Positions 26,080 to 34,603 of a stretch of 53,790 nucleotides of DNA are shown piece after piece. This stretch comes from Actinomyces oris. Its GTDB lineage: Bacteria; Actinomycetota; Actinomycetes; Actinomycetales; Actinomycetaceae. The translations under genes and the position numbers were made by a program. Position 1 is the first letter of the stretch, and each line of letters starts with the position of its first letter. The notes below the pieces were generated by a model. That model was not told where the DNA came from. It did not search any database and saw nothing but the letters and a program-made list of their open reading frames with translations. The stretch covers positions 1 to 53,790 of the forward strand of contig NZ_MSKL01000018.1 of the NCBI RefSeq assembly GCF_001937665.1. The letters are read 5' to 3'.

Positions 26080-27018
26080 ATGACCACCACCATCGACGCC
26101 GCAACCGGCCCAGCCATGGGCGTCAACCGTTTCGAGGCCCTGAAGAAGGCCGCCCCCGCCTCCCAGTCGTCCCACGCCGGGCAGCAGCGGGCCCTGGAGG
26201 CCGCCATCTGGCCGAGTCGGCCCCGCGTGGCCGGTCGGCAGTCCTTCATCGGTGCGGTGCGCGCCGAGTGGATCAAGCTGCGCACCCTGACCTCCACCTG
26301 GGTCACGTCGGCCATCACGATCGTCATCACTGTCCTGTTCGGTGCGGGCATGGCCATGGGCTACGCCGGCTCCCCCGATCGGGCCGAGGAGGCCAAGACC
26401 ATGATCGCCTCGGGCTCGGTGATGGGCATGATCGTCGTCGCCGTCCTGGGGGCCCTGGTGGTCACCGGTGAGTACGCCTCGGGGCAGATCCGCTCCTCGA
26501 TGATGGCCGTTCCTCGCCGCGGCCGCCTCTTCGCGGCGAAGGCGCTCGTCGTATCGGGCTTCTCCTTCGTCCTCGGGGTCCTCTGCGTGGCGCTGTCCTA
26601 CGCGATCTCCCACCCGTTCATGAAGGGCCACGCCGGTTCCCTCTCCGATGCCCACTACCTGGGGCTGTTCTGGGGCACGGGGTTGTCCTTCGCGGTCATC
26701 GCGCTCATGGCCATGGGGCTCGGCTACCTCACTCGCTCGACGGCGGGCGCCATCACCGTGGTGGTCTCACTGCTGTTCGTCGTCCCCATTCCCTTCGGGC
26801 TCATGGCCGGCCGCTGGCAGTGGGCGACCAAGGTCCTGGGGCTCCTGCCGAACACCCTGTCCACCGCCGTGTCCGACCCCTTCAGCCTGGCCCACCAGTG
26901 GGGACAGGCCGGGACCACCACCTTCCTCCAGCACTGGCAGGCGATCGCCGTCTTCGCAGCCTGGACCATCGTCCCGCTGGTGATCGCCGGAGTCATCTTC
27001 ACCCGCCGCGACGCCTGA
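26080..27018 (+). CDS. ABC-2-type transporter permease, orphan
   Basis: 312 residues. A soluble N-terminal extension of about 60 residues is followed by RAEWIKLRTLTSTWV, the usual entry into the first helix of actinobacterial ABC-2 permeases. About six membrane segments follow, including VTGEYASGQIRSSMMAVPRR, the conserved amphipathic loop after helix 2. No ATPase gene is adjacent, although such permeases are normally paired with one. GAGGA lies upstream of ATG 26080. Substrate is unknown. Confidence 0.82.
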   Translation: MTTTIDAATGPAMGVNRFEALKKAAPASQSSHAGQQRALEAAIWPSRPRVAGRQSFIGAVRAEWIKLRTLTSTWVTSAITIVITVLFGAGMAMGYAGSPDRAEEAKTMIASGSVMGMIVVAVLGALVVTGEYASGQIRSSMMAVPRRGRLFAAKALVVSGFSFVLGVLCVALSYAISHPFMKGHAGSLSDAHYLGLFWGTGLSFAVIALMAMGLGYLTRSTAGAITVVVSLLFVVPIPFGLMAGRWQWATKVLGLLPNTLSTAVSDPFSLAHQWGQAGTTTFLQHWQAIAVFAAWTIVPLVIAGVIFTRRDA

Positions 27019-27065
27019 GCCACCGGCTCACGCGCCCCATCAGACCCTTTCTCCGGTTCCACACA

Positions 27066-27100
27066 GTCGGCCCCCGCACCACTGAGGTGCGGGGGCCGAC
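27066..27100. terminator. bidirectional hairpin terminator between ABC permease and cardiolipin synthase
   Basis: A perfect 15-bp stem (GTCGGCCCCCGCACC with its complement) and a 5-base loop lies between convergent genes, 48 bases after the permease stop. It can serve both strands. Confidence 0.82.
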
Positions 27101-27212
27101 GACATCCATGCTCATCAACCCAGGCGGTTCAGGGCTGCGGCCGGTGGCCCCGGTACGTGCGCATCCAGGAACGTCCGGTCCGGCAGCGACGGTCGCCTCG
27201 ATCCTCTCCCCG

Positions 27213-28739
27213 CTACAGCACGGCGGACATGAGGCGGCAGACGTTGTCCACGTAGCGGTTGTACCAGGGCTCGGTGGCCCACAGCTCGGGGGTCAGCTCG
27301 GTGCAGATGCCCCGGTAGTCGGCATCGTTGATGCGCAGCAGGTCGTCGAGGTCCCCGCCGAAGGCCAGCAGCATGACCTCGTAGTTGAGGGCGAAGGAGC
27401 GGAAGTCCATGTTGGAGGACCCGATGACCCCGACCTCGTCGTCGACCGTCATGTACTTCGAGTGCAGGACAGTCGGCGAGGGGTAGAGGTAGATCCGCAC
27501 CCCCGCCGCCAGGAGGGCCGAGTAGTAGGAGCGCTGGGCGTGGCTGACGATGAACTGGTCGGACTCCTTGCCCACGAACAGCTCGACCTCCACCCCCCGG
27601 TAGGCGGCCGACGTCATCGCCGACAGCAGCGCCTCGTCGGGGATGAAGTAGGGGCTGGTGATGGACACGCGCCGCTTGGCCCCGTGGATGAGGGCCAGGA
27701 ACATCCGCAGGTTCGGCTCGGTGGGGTATCCGGGCCCGGAGGGGATGAGCTGCATGGCGTTGACGACGGCGCCCGGACGCCCGGGCCTCGGGGCCGGCGT
27801 GCCCACCGGGATGCCCGGCAACCCCGCCATCTCCGGCAGGGTCTCGGCCGGCGTCCCCAGCGCCAGGTCGAATGCCTCGAGCTGCTCGCCGGCCTCGAAG
27901 AACCAGTCCATGGCGAAGACGGCCTGGGCCTCCAGGACGATCTCACCGGTGACCTCCACGGACAGGTCCTCCCAGCGGCGCCCGGCCCGCACGTTGCGTC
28001 GGGTCCGGTAGGTGGGGTCGATGACGTTGTGGCTGCCGATGAAGCCCCTCTCCCCATCGATGACCAGGATCTTGCGGTGGTTGCGCAGGTCCGGGCGGCG
28101 CCAGCGGCGCTTGAGCGGCAGCAGCGGCATCATGAGGCGCCAGTGGATGCCGGCGTCAGTCATGCGCTGGCAGAACTGCTTCCAACCGGGGTACTTGCGG
28201 CTGCCCAGGTGGTCCAGGAGAAGACGCACCGTGACCCCTCGGGCCACGGCGCGCTCCAGGGAGGTGAAGAAGACGTCGGTGACCTCGTCCCAGCTCATGA
28301 TGTAGAACTCGACGTGGACGTGGTCGGTGGCGGCGTCAATGGCGCGGGCCATGGCCTCATAGGTGCTGCGGGGATCGGCGTGAACGGCCACCACCTCGCC
28401 GGTGACGCAGGGCAGACCGGTGAGCCGGCGATTCATGCGCAGCGCCCCGGCCAGATAGGTCGAGGGCCGGGCGCCCTTGGGCAGGTCGGGCATGGAGCGG
28501 GTGTAGTCGAGAGTGATCTCGTTGACGGTGTGCTGCTGACGGCGACGAGTGCCGTGCACCCACGGGCTGCCGATGAGCAGGTAGAGCGGGAGCCCCACGA
28601 AGGGCAGCAGGAAGATGAGCAGCAACCAGGCGGTCGACGACGACGGGCGGCGGTTCTCCGGAACCGTGCCCAGCGCGGCGATCTTGATGAGGTACTCGAT
28701 GACGACCCAGGTCGTGGCCAGTACCGGCGGCAGCGTCAT
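27213..28739 (-). CDS. cls: cardiolipin synthase (phospholipase D family)
   Basis: 508 residues. Two N-terminal membrane segments (about 8-25 and 37-60) are followed by two PLD domains. The HKD motifs are NHRKILVIDGERGFIGSHN (near residue 220) and LHSKYMTVDDEVGVIGSSN (near 424), both complete. Length and layout match the bacterial Cls family, which condenses two phosphatidylglycerols, or phosphatidylglycerol with CDP-diacylglycerol, into cardiolipin at the membrane. The gene is transcribed alone toward the bidirectional terminator. Confidence 0.93.
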   Translation of the reverse strand: MTLPPVLATTWVVIEYLIKIAALGTVPENRRPSSSTAWLLLIFLLPFVGLPLYLLIGSPWVHGTRRRQQHTVNEITLDYTRSMPDLPKGARPSTYLAGALRMNRRLTGLPCVTGEVVAVHADPRSTYEAMARAIDAATDHVHVEFYIMSWDEVTDVFFTSLERAVARGVTVRLLLDHLGSRKYPGWKQFCQRMTDAGIHWRLMMPLLPLKRRWRRPDLRNHRKILVIDGERGFIGSHNVIDPTYRTRRNVRAGRRWEDLSVEVTGEIVLEAQAVFAMDWFFEAGEQLEAFDLALGTPAETLPEMAGLPGIPVGTPAPRPGRPGAVVNAMQLIPSGPGYPTEPNLRMFLALIHGAKRRVSITSPYFIPDEALLSAMTSAAYRGVEVELFVGKESDQFIVSHAQRSYYSALLAAGVRIYLYPSPTVLHSKYMTVDDEVGVIGSSNMDFRSFALNYEVMLLAFGGDLDDLLRINDADYRGICTELTPELWATEPWYNRYVDNVCRLMSAVL

Positions 28740-28780
28740 GCTCGCATCATGTCATGCCCGCCGACAGGTCCCCGCAAACA

Positions 28781-28817
28781 TGCCTGGGCGCAGACCGAAT
28801 GGTCCTGCGCCCAGGCA
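28781..28817 (-). terminator. long hairpin terminator
   Basis: TGCCTGGGCGCAG (28781-28793) pairs with CTGCGCCCAGGCA (28805-28817), a 13-bp stem that can extend inward through GACC/GGTC. It lies upstream of the cls start, so it most plausibly ends minus-strand transcripts coming from the right. Confidence 0.7.
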
Positions 28818-28820
28818 CTG

Positions 28821-28861
28821 CGAAGGCCCGCCCCAGTTGAACCACCGGGTCGGGCCCTTCG
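28821..28861 (-). terminator. second hairpin in tandem with 28781-28817
   Basis: CGAAGGCCCG (28821-28830) pairs with CGGGCCCTTCG (28851-28861) with one bulged base. It lies three bases from the first hairpin and 13 bases after the stop of a 17-codon minus-strand ORF. Confidence 0.55.
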
Positions 28862-28873
28862 CAACGAGGTCGC

Positions 28874-28927
28874 TTACCGGTTCCCATTCGGCAGCGGGTC
28901 CTCCTTCACCGAAACGTCCGAGCACAT
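28874..28927 (-). CDS. possible 17-residue small ORF
   Basis: An ATG at 28927 opens a 17-codon frame ending TAA (MCSDVSVKEDPLPNGNR). Its third codon positions are mostly G or C, like real genes in this window, and two hairpins follow directly. However, there is no properly spaced ribosome site, and the frame is blocked by TGA eight codons upstream. It may be a small protein, a leader-type peptide or chance. I do not recognise the sequence. Confidence 0.25.
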   Translation of the reverse strand: MCSDVSVKEDPLPNGNR

Positions 28928-29163
28928 TCCCTTGGCTGTGGCCCAGACTCAGTGGTGACCGGTCAGTGGTACTCCCCAGTACCTCACGGTCGCCACCGTT
29001 CAGCGGTAACTATGACTCTGCCGATGCTGTCTGAGAGAAGGCTGGAAATCGCGCATCTAAATGGTGACGCTTGGTGACGATATGGTCACGGCCTTCCAAG
29101 AGTGATGACACCCTCCCTCAAATCCCTTGGAATACCACGGAATCCGTCCTCCACAGGGCGCTG
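28928..29163. other. non-coding stretch with short inverted repeats
   Basis: Between the small ORF and the stop of the next minus-strand gene I see a perfect short hairpin (GGTACT-GGGG-AGTACC in minus-strand sense, near 28965-28985) and repeated GGTGAC/GGTCAC elements around 29063-29091. No convincing coding frame is present, and base composition is lower in GC than the flanking genes. Confidence 0.4.
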
Positions 29164-30291
29164 TCAGTCCGACGTCGGACTTCCGAACAGGGTCTTGAAG
29201 TAGCCGTAGAAGTTCCAGTTCCCCCATGAGGTGCACTGGTCCCCGCCACGTGCGGCGGCCTCATTGGGCTGGAAGGGCGTGTAGTTGTACAGGCCTGCCG
29301 TCGCCTGGTTCGCCACCGTCACCTCAGCGCCGCCGCACTGCGCGTCGGGCGAGTAGGCGATCTGTGTCGGTCGCTGCGCCACCACGTCGTAGCCGCCCGG
29401 GTTGAGACGATAGCGATGGAACTGGGAGGCCGCCCCGTAGAGCTGGGAGGGGAAGCCGGCCCACTGGGGGTCGCAGGTCCCGTGGTCGGGGCAGGCGTAG
29501 CCGGCCGCGGCCTCGTAGTCGCGAGCGCTCAGGTTCGCGCCGGAGGCGGTGAGCAGCCCCTGCTCCTTGTGAATGAGGACGAGGAGCACCTGCGGATTGA
29601 TGTCACAGGCCTGGGAGACCTCCCAGACGACGTCGGCCGCGCTGACACCGGAAGCGGCCTTGATGTCTCCGGGGCAGAAGGTGCTGGCCTGGCGGGCCTG
29701 CACGGAGAAGGTGGCGGTGGCCAGGCACTGGGTGCCGTCACTGCCCGGCTGGCAGCCGGCGTTGACCCTGGTGACGAAAGCGGCGACCTCCTCGCGCGTC
29801 ATGGCCTTGGAGTCGTAGAAGACCTCATCATCGATGATGCGTGCGGCGCTGAAGCCGCTGGCGTCGGGCACCAGAGGTGCCGGAGCGGAACCCGTCCCAT
29901 CGTGAGAGGCCTGCCCCCACCCCAGAGTGAGCCCGCCGAGGGAGGAGCCGGTCGCGCGCAGCGAGATCACCCCCACCAGGAGCGTGACCAGGAAGGCTGC
30001 GAGGACGACGCTGATCGGGCTCTTCAGGAAGGAGAGAGCAGAACCGCCCTTGCGCCGTCGTCTCCGCCTGATGCCGGCACGGCGGAGACCGAAGCGCTCG
30101 CCACCCCCTCGACGCCCCTTCCCCTGCCCGGGACGGTGACTCGCACCGTCCCGCCGAGCGCGGTCGGCGCCACGCTGCACGGTCGGGCGGGCGCTGCGCG
30201 GAGCTCGTGCAGGCTGAGGCGAGCCAGACCCGGCGGTGCTTCGTTGGGGCCGCGGACGTCGGCCGGAGGGATGGTGGGACATCGGCGACAT
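29164..30291 (-). CDS. single-pass membrane protein with large Cys-containing extracellular domain (actinobacterial 'hemagglutinin'-like family)
   Basis: 375 residues. The first 86 are strongly basic (many Arg, Pro, Ser) and cytoplasmic. One membrane helix lies at about 91-112, and about 260 residues follow outside. The outer domain contains DDEVFYDSKAMTREEVAAF, several cysteine pairs (AGCQPGSDGTQC, YACPDHGTC) and NPQVLLVLIHKEQGLLT, a block I associate with a conserved actinobacterial extracellular family often loosely called hemagglutinin. The KEQGLL block is reminiscent of lysozyme-like folds, but no function is established. It ends in FYGYFKTLFGS. Confidence 0.75.
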   Translation of the reverse strand: MSPMSHHPSGRRPRPQRSTAGSGSPQPARAPRSARPTVQRGADRARRDGASHRPGQGKGRRGGGERFGLRRAGIRRRRRRKGGSALSFLKSPISVVLAAFLVTLLVGVISLRATGSSLGGLTLGWGQASHDGTGSAPAPLVPDASGFSAARIIDDEVFYDSKAMTREEVAAFVTRVNAGCQPGSDGTQCLATATFSVQARQASTFCPGDIKAASGVSAADVVWEVSQACDINPQVLLVLIHKEQGLLTASGANLSARDYEAAAGYACPDHGTCDPQWAGFPSQLYGAASQFHRYRLNPGGYDVVAQRPTQIAYSPDAQCGGAEVTVANQATAGLYNYTPFQPNEAAARGGDQCTSWGNWNFYGYFKTLFGSPTSD

Positions 30292-30433
30292 CGTGTCACA
30301 TCACGACAGGATGCACCGCCCGAAGAGACCCGGACTTCCCGAGACGACCAGCAGACCAGGAGCCGTCGGGAGGCGATGCGCCCCACAGGGCCGTCGTCGG
30401 CCGGGTACGACCACCGGCGAATACCGTGGGTCC

Positions 30434-31024
30434 GTGAATCTTCCCGATGTCCTGAGCCTGGCGCGTTCCCTCATGGAGAAGGCCGACATCGGCGACTGGG
30501 ACCTGGCCTTCGACCGGGCTCGTCGTCGAGCCGGCCAGACGGATCATGCGCGACGGCGGCTCACGCTCAGCCGGCACCTCATGAGCCTGTACGACGAGAC
30601 GCAGGTCCGCGAGACGATCCTGCACGAGATCGCCCACGCCCGCGTAGGCCCCCACCACGGGCACGATGCCGTCTGGGCGGCCGAGGCGACCCGGCTGGGG
30701 GCGACGGGCCGACGACTCATTGACGCCCAGGCTCCGAGGATCCGGGGCCGCTGGGTGGGCCGGTGCCCGGCAGGTCATGAGGTGGACCGCATGCGCCGCC
30801 CGGCCTCACCCGTCTCCTGCTCGCGCTGTGCCCCTCGATTCAGCCTGGAGCACCTCCTGTGCTGGAGTCTCGACGGAGAACCCGTCCCCCATGAGCGGAT
30901 CAGCGAGCGCTACAGCCGCCTGCTGAGACTGGCTCGAATCCGACCAGCGGAGGAGTCCACGGACCCCTCCGGGACGCTATCGTCTTGCCCACTACCATCA
31001 CCAGACATCCCAGAGGAGGAGTAG
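30434..31024 (+). CDS. SprT-like zinc metalloprotease-domain protein
   Basis: 196 residues from GTG 30434. The zinc-binding HEIAHARVGPHHGHDAVW motif gives HExxH plus the downstream His, as in the SprT/SPRTN family. A C-terminal zinc-ribbon-like segment follows (RCPAGHEV...SCSRCAP). Family members include the DNA-protein crosslink protease SPRTN; bacterial SprT proteins are mostly uncharacterised. The stop is three bases before the next gene, whose ribosome site lies inside this coding end. Confidence 0.85.
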   Translation: MNLPDVLSLARSLMEKADIGDWDLAFDRARRRAGQTDHARRRLTLSRHLMSLYDETQVRETILHEIAHARVGPHHGHDAVWAAEATRLGATGRRLIDAQAPRIRGRWVGRCPAGHEVDRMRRPASPVSCSRCAPRFSLEHLLCWSLDGEPVPHERISERYSRLLRLARIRPAEESTDPSGTLSSCPLPSPDIPEEE

Positions 31025-31027
31025 CCC

Positions 31028-31357
31028 ATGATCGTCACCACCACTCCCACCGTTGAGGGATACCCCGTGACCCAGTACCTGCGAGTCGTCTGCGGCGAAA
31101 CCATCGCCGGAGTCAACGCCCTCAAGGACATGGCGGCCGGGTTCCGAAACCTTGTGGGCGGTCGGTCCCAGACCTATGAGGCCGAGCTTGTTCAGGCCCG
31201 AGAGAGCGCTTTAGCCGAAATGGTGCAGCGCGCACAAGAGCTCGGCGCCGAAGGCGTCGTCGGCGTCGACATCGACTACGAGACGCTGGGCTCGGACAAC
31301 GGCATGCTCATGGTGACCGCCTCAGGTACCGCCGTACGATTCTCCCCCGCTTCCTGA
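31028..31357 (+). CDS. YbjQ-family (UPF0145) protein
   Basis: 109 residues, full length for the family. Conserved stretches include [16 protein letters not shown], a region with [29 protein letters not shown] (quoted in part) and [11 protein letters not shown]. Proteins of this family form small oligomers; a heavy-metal-binding role has been suggested but not shown. A strong AGAGGAGGAG site precedes ATG 31028. It is co-transcribed with the SprT-like gene. Confidence 0.88.
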   Translation: MIVTTTPTVEGYPVTQYLRVVCGETIAGVNALKDMAAGFRNLVGGRSQTYEAELVQARESALAEMVQRAQELGAEGVVGVDIDYETLGSDNGMLMVTASGTAVRFSPAS

Positions 31358-31428
31358 GCACACTCCTCGCACGATTAAGCAGCATCAGTCTGCGCAATGG
31401 ACGCCCCGTCTGTGACGAAACAGACCAG

Positions 31429-32448
31429 TCACCCGAGCGTTGACTCCCGGACCACCAGCGTCGGAATGAAGGTCTCGCTGCACGCCCGCCCATCCTCGGC
31501 GAGAAGCAGTTCGGCGGCCGCGGCACCCATTTCACGCATCGGCTGATGCACGCTGGTCAGCGGTGTGATGAGCTCAGCTGCGAACGAGATATCGTCATAA
31601 CCGACAACGGCCACGTCGCCGGGAATCGATAGACCGCGACGACGTATCTCCCGCATGGCACCGATCGCCATCTGGTCATTGGCACAGAAGATCGCCGACG
31701 GCGGGAGCGGAGCATCCAGGAGCCTGGCCGCTCCCGCCGCCCCGGAAGCCGCGTCGAAACTTCTCGAGCCGACCTTGGACTCGACATCCTGAAGAACCTC
31801 TACAGGATCGAGCCCTCTCGCCGTGAGCTCCTTGAGGACACCGTCGTGCCGGTCCTTCGCCTGTCGTATAACGAGGGGACCGTTGACGAAGCCGATTCTG
31901 CGATGGCCGATCTCCAGCAGGTGAGAGATAGCAGCTCGAGCGCCCGCGACATCATCTCCGACAACGGTGGACATTTCAGGAATGGGTGGATGGTCCATGA
32001 GAACTACCCGAATACTGCGCTCCACGAGCATTCCAAGTCTGTCCAGCGTCGTGGCCGAGGGCATGATGATGACGCCTCGTAAGCTCATGCCGACCAGTAG
32101 CGACAGGATCTCCTGCTCGCGGGCAGAGTCGGCATCCGACGAGCACAGCATCGGTACGCACCCCGACTCGTGCAAGCGATCTTCAATTCCACGGGCTGCT
32201 TCAGTGAAAAAAGGGTTGGACACATCATGGACGACAACTCCCACAACGCTCGACCCCCGATCACGCAGGCGGCGCGCAGTCTCTGAACGCACAAACCCCA
32301 GAGACGCGATAGCCCCCTCCACACGCTTGCGAGTCACCTCAGAGACGCGTTCAGGATGATTGAGCACGTGGGAGACGGTGCCCACAGACACACCTGCGCG
32401 GACAGCGACGTCTCGCACGGAAGGACGCACTGACACACCTGTACCCAC
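31429..32448 (-). CDS. LacI-family transcriptional regulator, probable rhamnose repressor
   Basis: 339 residues from GTG 32448, which has AAGGGG upstream; GTG 32436 is an alternative. The N-terminal helix-turn-helix is typical (VRDVAVRAGVSVGTVSHVLN, with hinge RVSEVTRKRVEGAI). A periplasmic-binding-protein-like sensor domain follows (VVGVVVHDVSNPFF to the LTSVHQPMREMG region). It is divergent from the rhamnose operon, and a LacI-type palindrome overlaps that operon's promoter, so it probably represses rhaM-rhaD until rhamnose or a derivative binds. It is not the AraC-type RhaR/RhaS system of enterobacteria. Base composition is lower in GC than the chromosome around it. Confidence 0.88.
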   Translation of the reverse strand: MGTGVSVRPSVRDVAVRAGVSVGTVSHVLNHPERVSEVTRKRVEGAIASLGFVRSETARRLRDRGSSVVGVVVHDVSNPFFTEAARGIEDRLHESGCVPMLCSSDADSAREQEILSLLVGMSLRGVIIMPSATTLDRLGMLVERSIRVVLMDHPPIPEMSTVVGDDVAGARAAISHLLEIGHRRIGFVNGPLVIRQAKDRHDGVLKELTARGLDPVEVLQDVESKVGSRSFDAASGAAGAARLLDAPLPPSAIFCANDQMAIGAMREIRRRGLSIPGDVAVVGYDDISFAAELITPLTSVHQPMREMGAAAAELLLAEDGRACSETFIPTLVVRESTLG

Positions 32449-32539
32449 AGCACCCCTTAGGTTGAGCGGAAGCGCGAGCACAGCCACCCCATCTCTCGAT
32501 GGCGACAGCGCTCTGAGTCATTTGGCATCGCCCCCTGCC

Positions 32540-32562
32540 GCCCGGCACTACGGGAGCCGGGC
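32540..32562. repeat. inverted repeat in the lacI-rhaM intergenic region
   Basis: GCCCGGC and GCCGGGC form a 7-bp stem with a 9-base loop, about 90 bases upstream of the lacI start. Its role is unknown. Confidence 0.4.
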
Positions 32563-32642
32563 GACATCATCCCATGAAAATCGGCCTGGGTCGCGCAGCA
32601 CCGACGTGCCGAGGCCATCAAGCACACCCGCCTCAACAGAGG

Positions 32643-32671
32643 TTGCCACTTAAAGTGAGCGATGCTACATT
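32643..32671 (+). promoter_or_regulatory. predicted promoter of the rhamnose operon
   Basis: TTGCCA (32643-32648) and TACATT (32666-32671) are spaced exactly 17 bases apart, matching sigma-70-type -35 and -10 boxes. The next bases are the LacI-type operator, and rhaM starts 65 bases downstream of the -10 box. Confidence 0.65.
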
Positions 32672-32694
32672 GATTGAAACGATTCATTTCAATC
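32672..32694. promoter_or_regulatory. LacI-type operator overlapping the rhamnose operon start site
   Basis: GATTGAAA and TTTCAATC are perfect inverted arms around a 7-base centre. The inner 12-mer TGAAACGATTCA has the central CG and flanking TGAA/TTCA typical of LacI-family sites. It sits directly after the -10 box, a repressing position. Confidence 0.7.
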
Positions 32695-32736
32695 GGCCCC
32701 ACACCTACTGCTCCCCCTCACGGACAAGGATGTTCG

Positions 32737-33129
32737 ATGACCACGACCACCTCACTCTCCGCATCAGCCGACCGGGATCAGCTCACGACGCTTCTCGATC
32801 ACACGGCACAGCGCTCGCAGCAGCGCTGCTGCTTCCTCCTCCGGGTACGTCCCGAACGTCTGACCGAGTACATCGAGGTTCACCAGCACGTCTGGCAGGA
32901 CATGCGCGACGCTCTGAGCAACGCCGGTTGGCGCCGGTACTCCTTGTTCCTGCGACCCGAGGACGGCCTCGTCGTCGGCTACTTCGAGTCCGATGACACC
33001 GCCGCCGCAATGAGGGCGATGGAGGACGAGGACGTCAATACACGCTGGCAGACGGAGATGGCCCAGTACTTCGTCCAGCCCAGCGGCGGTACGCCCGAGA
33101 TCCTCGCCCAGTACTTCTACCTCGCATAA
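32737..33129 (+). CDS. rhaM: L-rhamnose mutarotase
   Basis: 130 residues; E. coli RhaM is 104, and the extra 27 residues at the N-terminus are not conserved. The catalytic-type histidine lies in YIEVHQHVWQDM (His49). NAGWRRYSLFLRPEDGLVVG and the final FYL are family features. It interconverts alpha and beta anomers of L-rhamnose for the isomerase. ATG 32737 follows AAGGA and is the first gene of the operon. Confidence 0.9.
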   Translation: MTTTTSLSASADRDQLTTLLDHTAQRSQQRCCFLLRVRPERLTEYIEVHQHVWQDMRDALSNAGWRRYSLFLRPEDGLVVGYFESDDTAAAMRAMEDEDVNTRWQTEMAQYFVQPSGGTPEILAQYFYLA

Positions 33130-33171
33130 GGCCCTGTTCCGCCCACCTACAGATCTCTCAAGGAGGAGAGA

Positions 33172-34455
33172 ATGGCTCGCACCCCTCTAACCGGCTGGAA
33201 GGCGACTGCCGCCGTCTCCATGTCGAACTACATCGACTCCGGTTCCATCATCGCGATCGCAACATCACTCGGCTTCTGGGGCAAGGCGTACTTCCCCGAC
33301 GACGACGGCACCATTGCCGGCCTTCTGGCTGCCTTCAGCGCCAACGCCTTCGGCGCCGCCATCGGCGCCCTCATCGGCGGGCCTCTGTGCGACAAGTACG
33401 GACGTAAGTTCATCTACACCTACGACCTGCTCCTCTACGCCCTCGGTGGTCTCGTCGTCGTCTTCACGACCAACCTGGCCATGCTCTTCGCCGGCTTCAT
33501 CATCATCGGCCTGGCAGTGGGAGCCTCCGTTCCCGCGGGCTGGACCTATATCGCGGAGTTCGCTCCCACCAATCAGCGCGGCAGGCACATCGGCGCCACC
33601 CAGCTCGCCTGGTCCTTCGGCCCGTTCATCGGCTTCGGCCTGGCGGCGGCGCTGACTCCGTTGGGCCTGCTCGGCAGCCGCATCATCTTCGCCCACCTTG
33701 TCGTCATCGCCCTGGCCACCTGGTACATCCGGCGCGGCCTTGAGGAGTCCGAGACCTGGGAGGCCGCCAAGGGTGGAGCGGACGCCAAACCCCCTTCGAT
33801 GTGGGCATCCTTCCGCAAGCTGTTCAACCGTCGCGTCAACATCACCGCCCTGGTGTTCCTCGCGGTCATCTACACATGCTGGAACCAGGCGGCCTCACAG
33901 AACGGGATCTTCCTGCCCACGATCCTCAGCTCCATGGGTTACGAGACTTTGCAGACCGACCTGTTCTCCATGCTCTCCTGGGGCTTCGTCATCGTCTCCA
34001 CGTTCATCTTCATGGGTCTGGTCGACCGGATGCCCTACCGCTGGCACTATCTGGCAGGCGGACTGCTCGCCATCGCGTCCTGGATCATCCTGGTCTTCGG
34101 CCCGTCCGACGCCGCCTGGACCGCTTTCGGCTACACGATCATCTGGGGCCTCTCAGCAGGTCCGTCAGCGCAGGCCTTCTACTCCGTGTGGTCTCCCGAG
34201 CTGTTCGCGACCCCGTACCGCTCGGCGGCCCAGGGCATCGTCTTCTTCGTCGTGCGTCTGGCCTCCGGTCTCATCTCCCTGATCTTCCCCGTCATCCTCG
34301 CTCGCCCGGGCGGACTGCTGATCGACGGCGTCATCCTCATCGGATTCCTGGTGGTCGCCACCGCCGTCGGAACGATCGGCGCCCCCAGGACCCAGGGAAA
34401 GAGCCTGGAGGAGATCGAGATCGAACGTTACGGAGAGCGCGTGATCAACGCGTGA
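33172..34455 (+). CDS. MFS sugar transporter, probable L-rhamnose permease
   Basis: 427 residues with 12 predicted membrane segments. It carries the sugar-porter-like loop GPLCDKYGRKFIY after helix 2 and IAEFAPTNQRGRHIG between helices 4 and 5. It lies between rhaM and the isomerase gene with an AAGGAGGAGAG ribosome site, so rhamnose is the likely substrate, imported with protons. It is unrelated to the enterobacterial RhaT fold and replaces the ABC-type rhamnose importers of many actinobacteria. Confidence 0.88.
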   Translation: MARTPLTGWKATAAVSMSNYIDSGSIIAIATSLGFWGKAYFPDDDGTIAGLLAAFSANAFGAAIGALIGGPLCDKYGRKFIYTYDLLLYALGGLVVVFTTNLAMLFAGFIIIGLAVGASVPAGWTYIAEFAPTNQRGRHIGATQLAWSFGPFIGFGLAAALTPLGLLGSRIIFAHLVVIALATWYIRRGLEESETWEAAKGGADAKPPSMWASFRKLFNRRVNITALVFLAVIYTCWNQAASQNGIFLPTILSSMGYETLQTDLFSMLSWGFVIVSTFIFMGLVDRMPYRWHYLAGGLLAIASWIILVFGPSDAAWTAFGYTIIWGLSAGPSAQAFYSVWSPELFATPYRSAAQGIVFFVVRLASGLISLIFPVILARPGGLLIDGVILIGFLVVATAVGTIGAPRTQGKSLEEIEIERYGERVINA

Positions 34456-34603
34456 TCGCCGACCGGTCGAGGCCGGGCCTCATGAGAGCCGGGCCTCGAC
34501 CATCTCCGCTGCACCTGGGACGAACCCGCCTTCAGAACCACGCTCTCTCGCCCCAAAACACTGACAACCCAACGAATCAGACCCACAGGAACGGAGAACC
34601 GCT

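Noticed and set aside
26820-28958. Plus-strand 712-codon frame opposite cls
   Set aside because: It covers a terminator and the antisense of cardiolipin synthase; composition is shadow-like.
28874-28960. Selenocysteine read-through of the TGA upstream of the 17-codon frame
   Set aside because: There is no plausible upstream start codon and no clear SECIS-like hairpin directly after the TGA.
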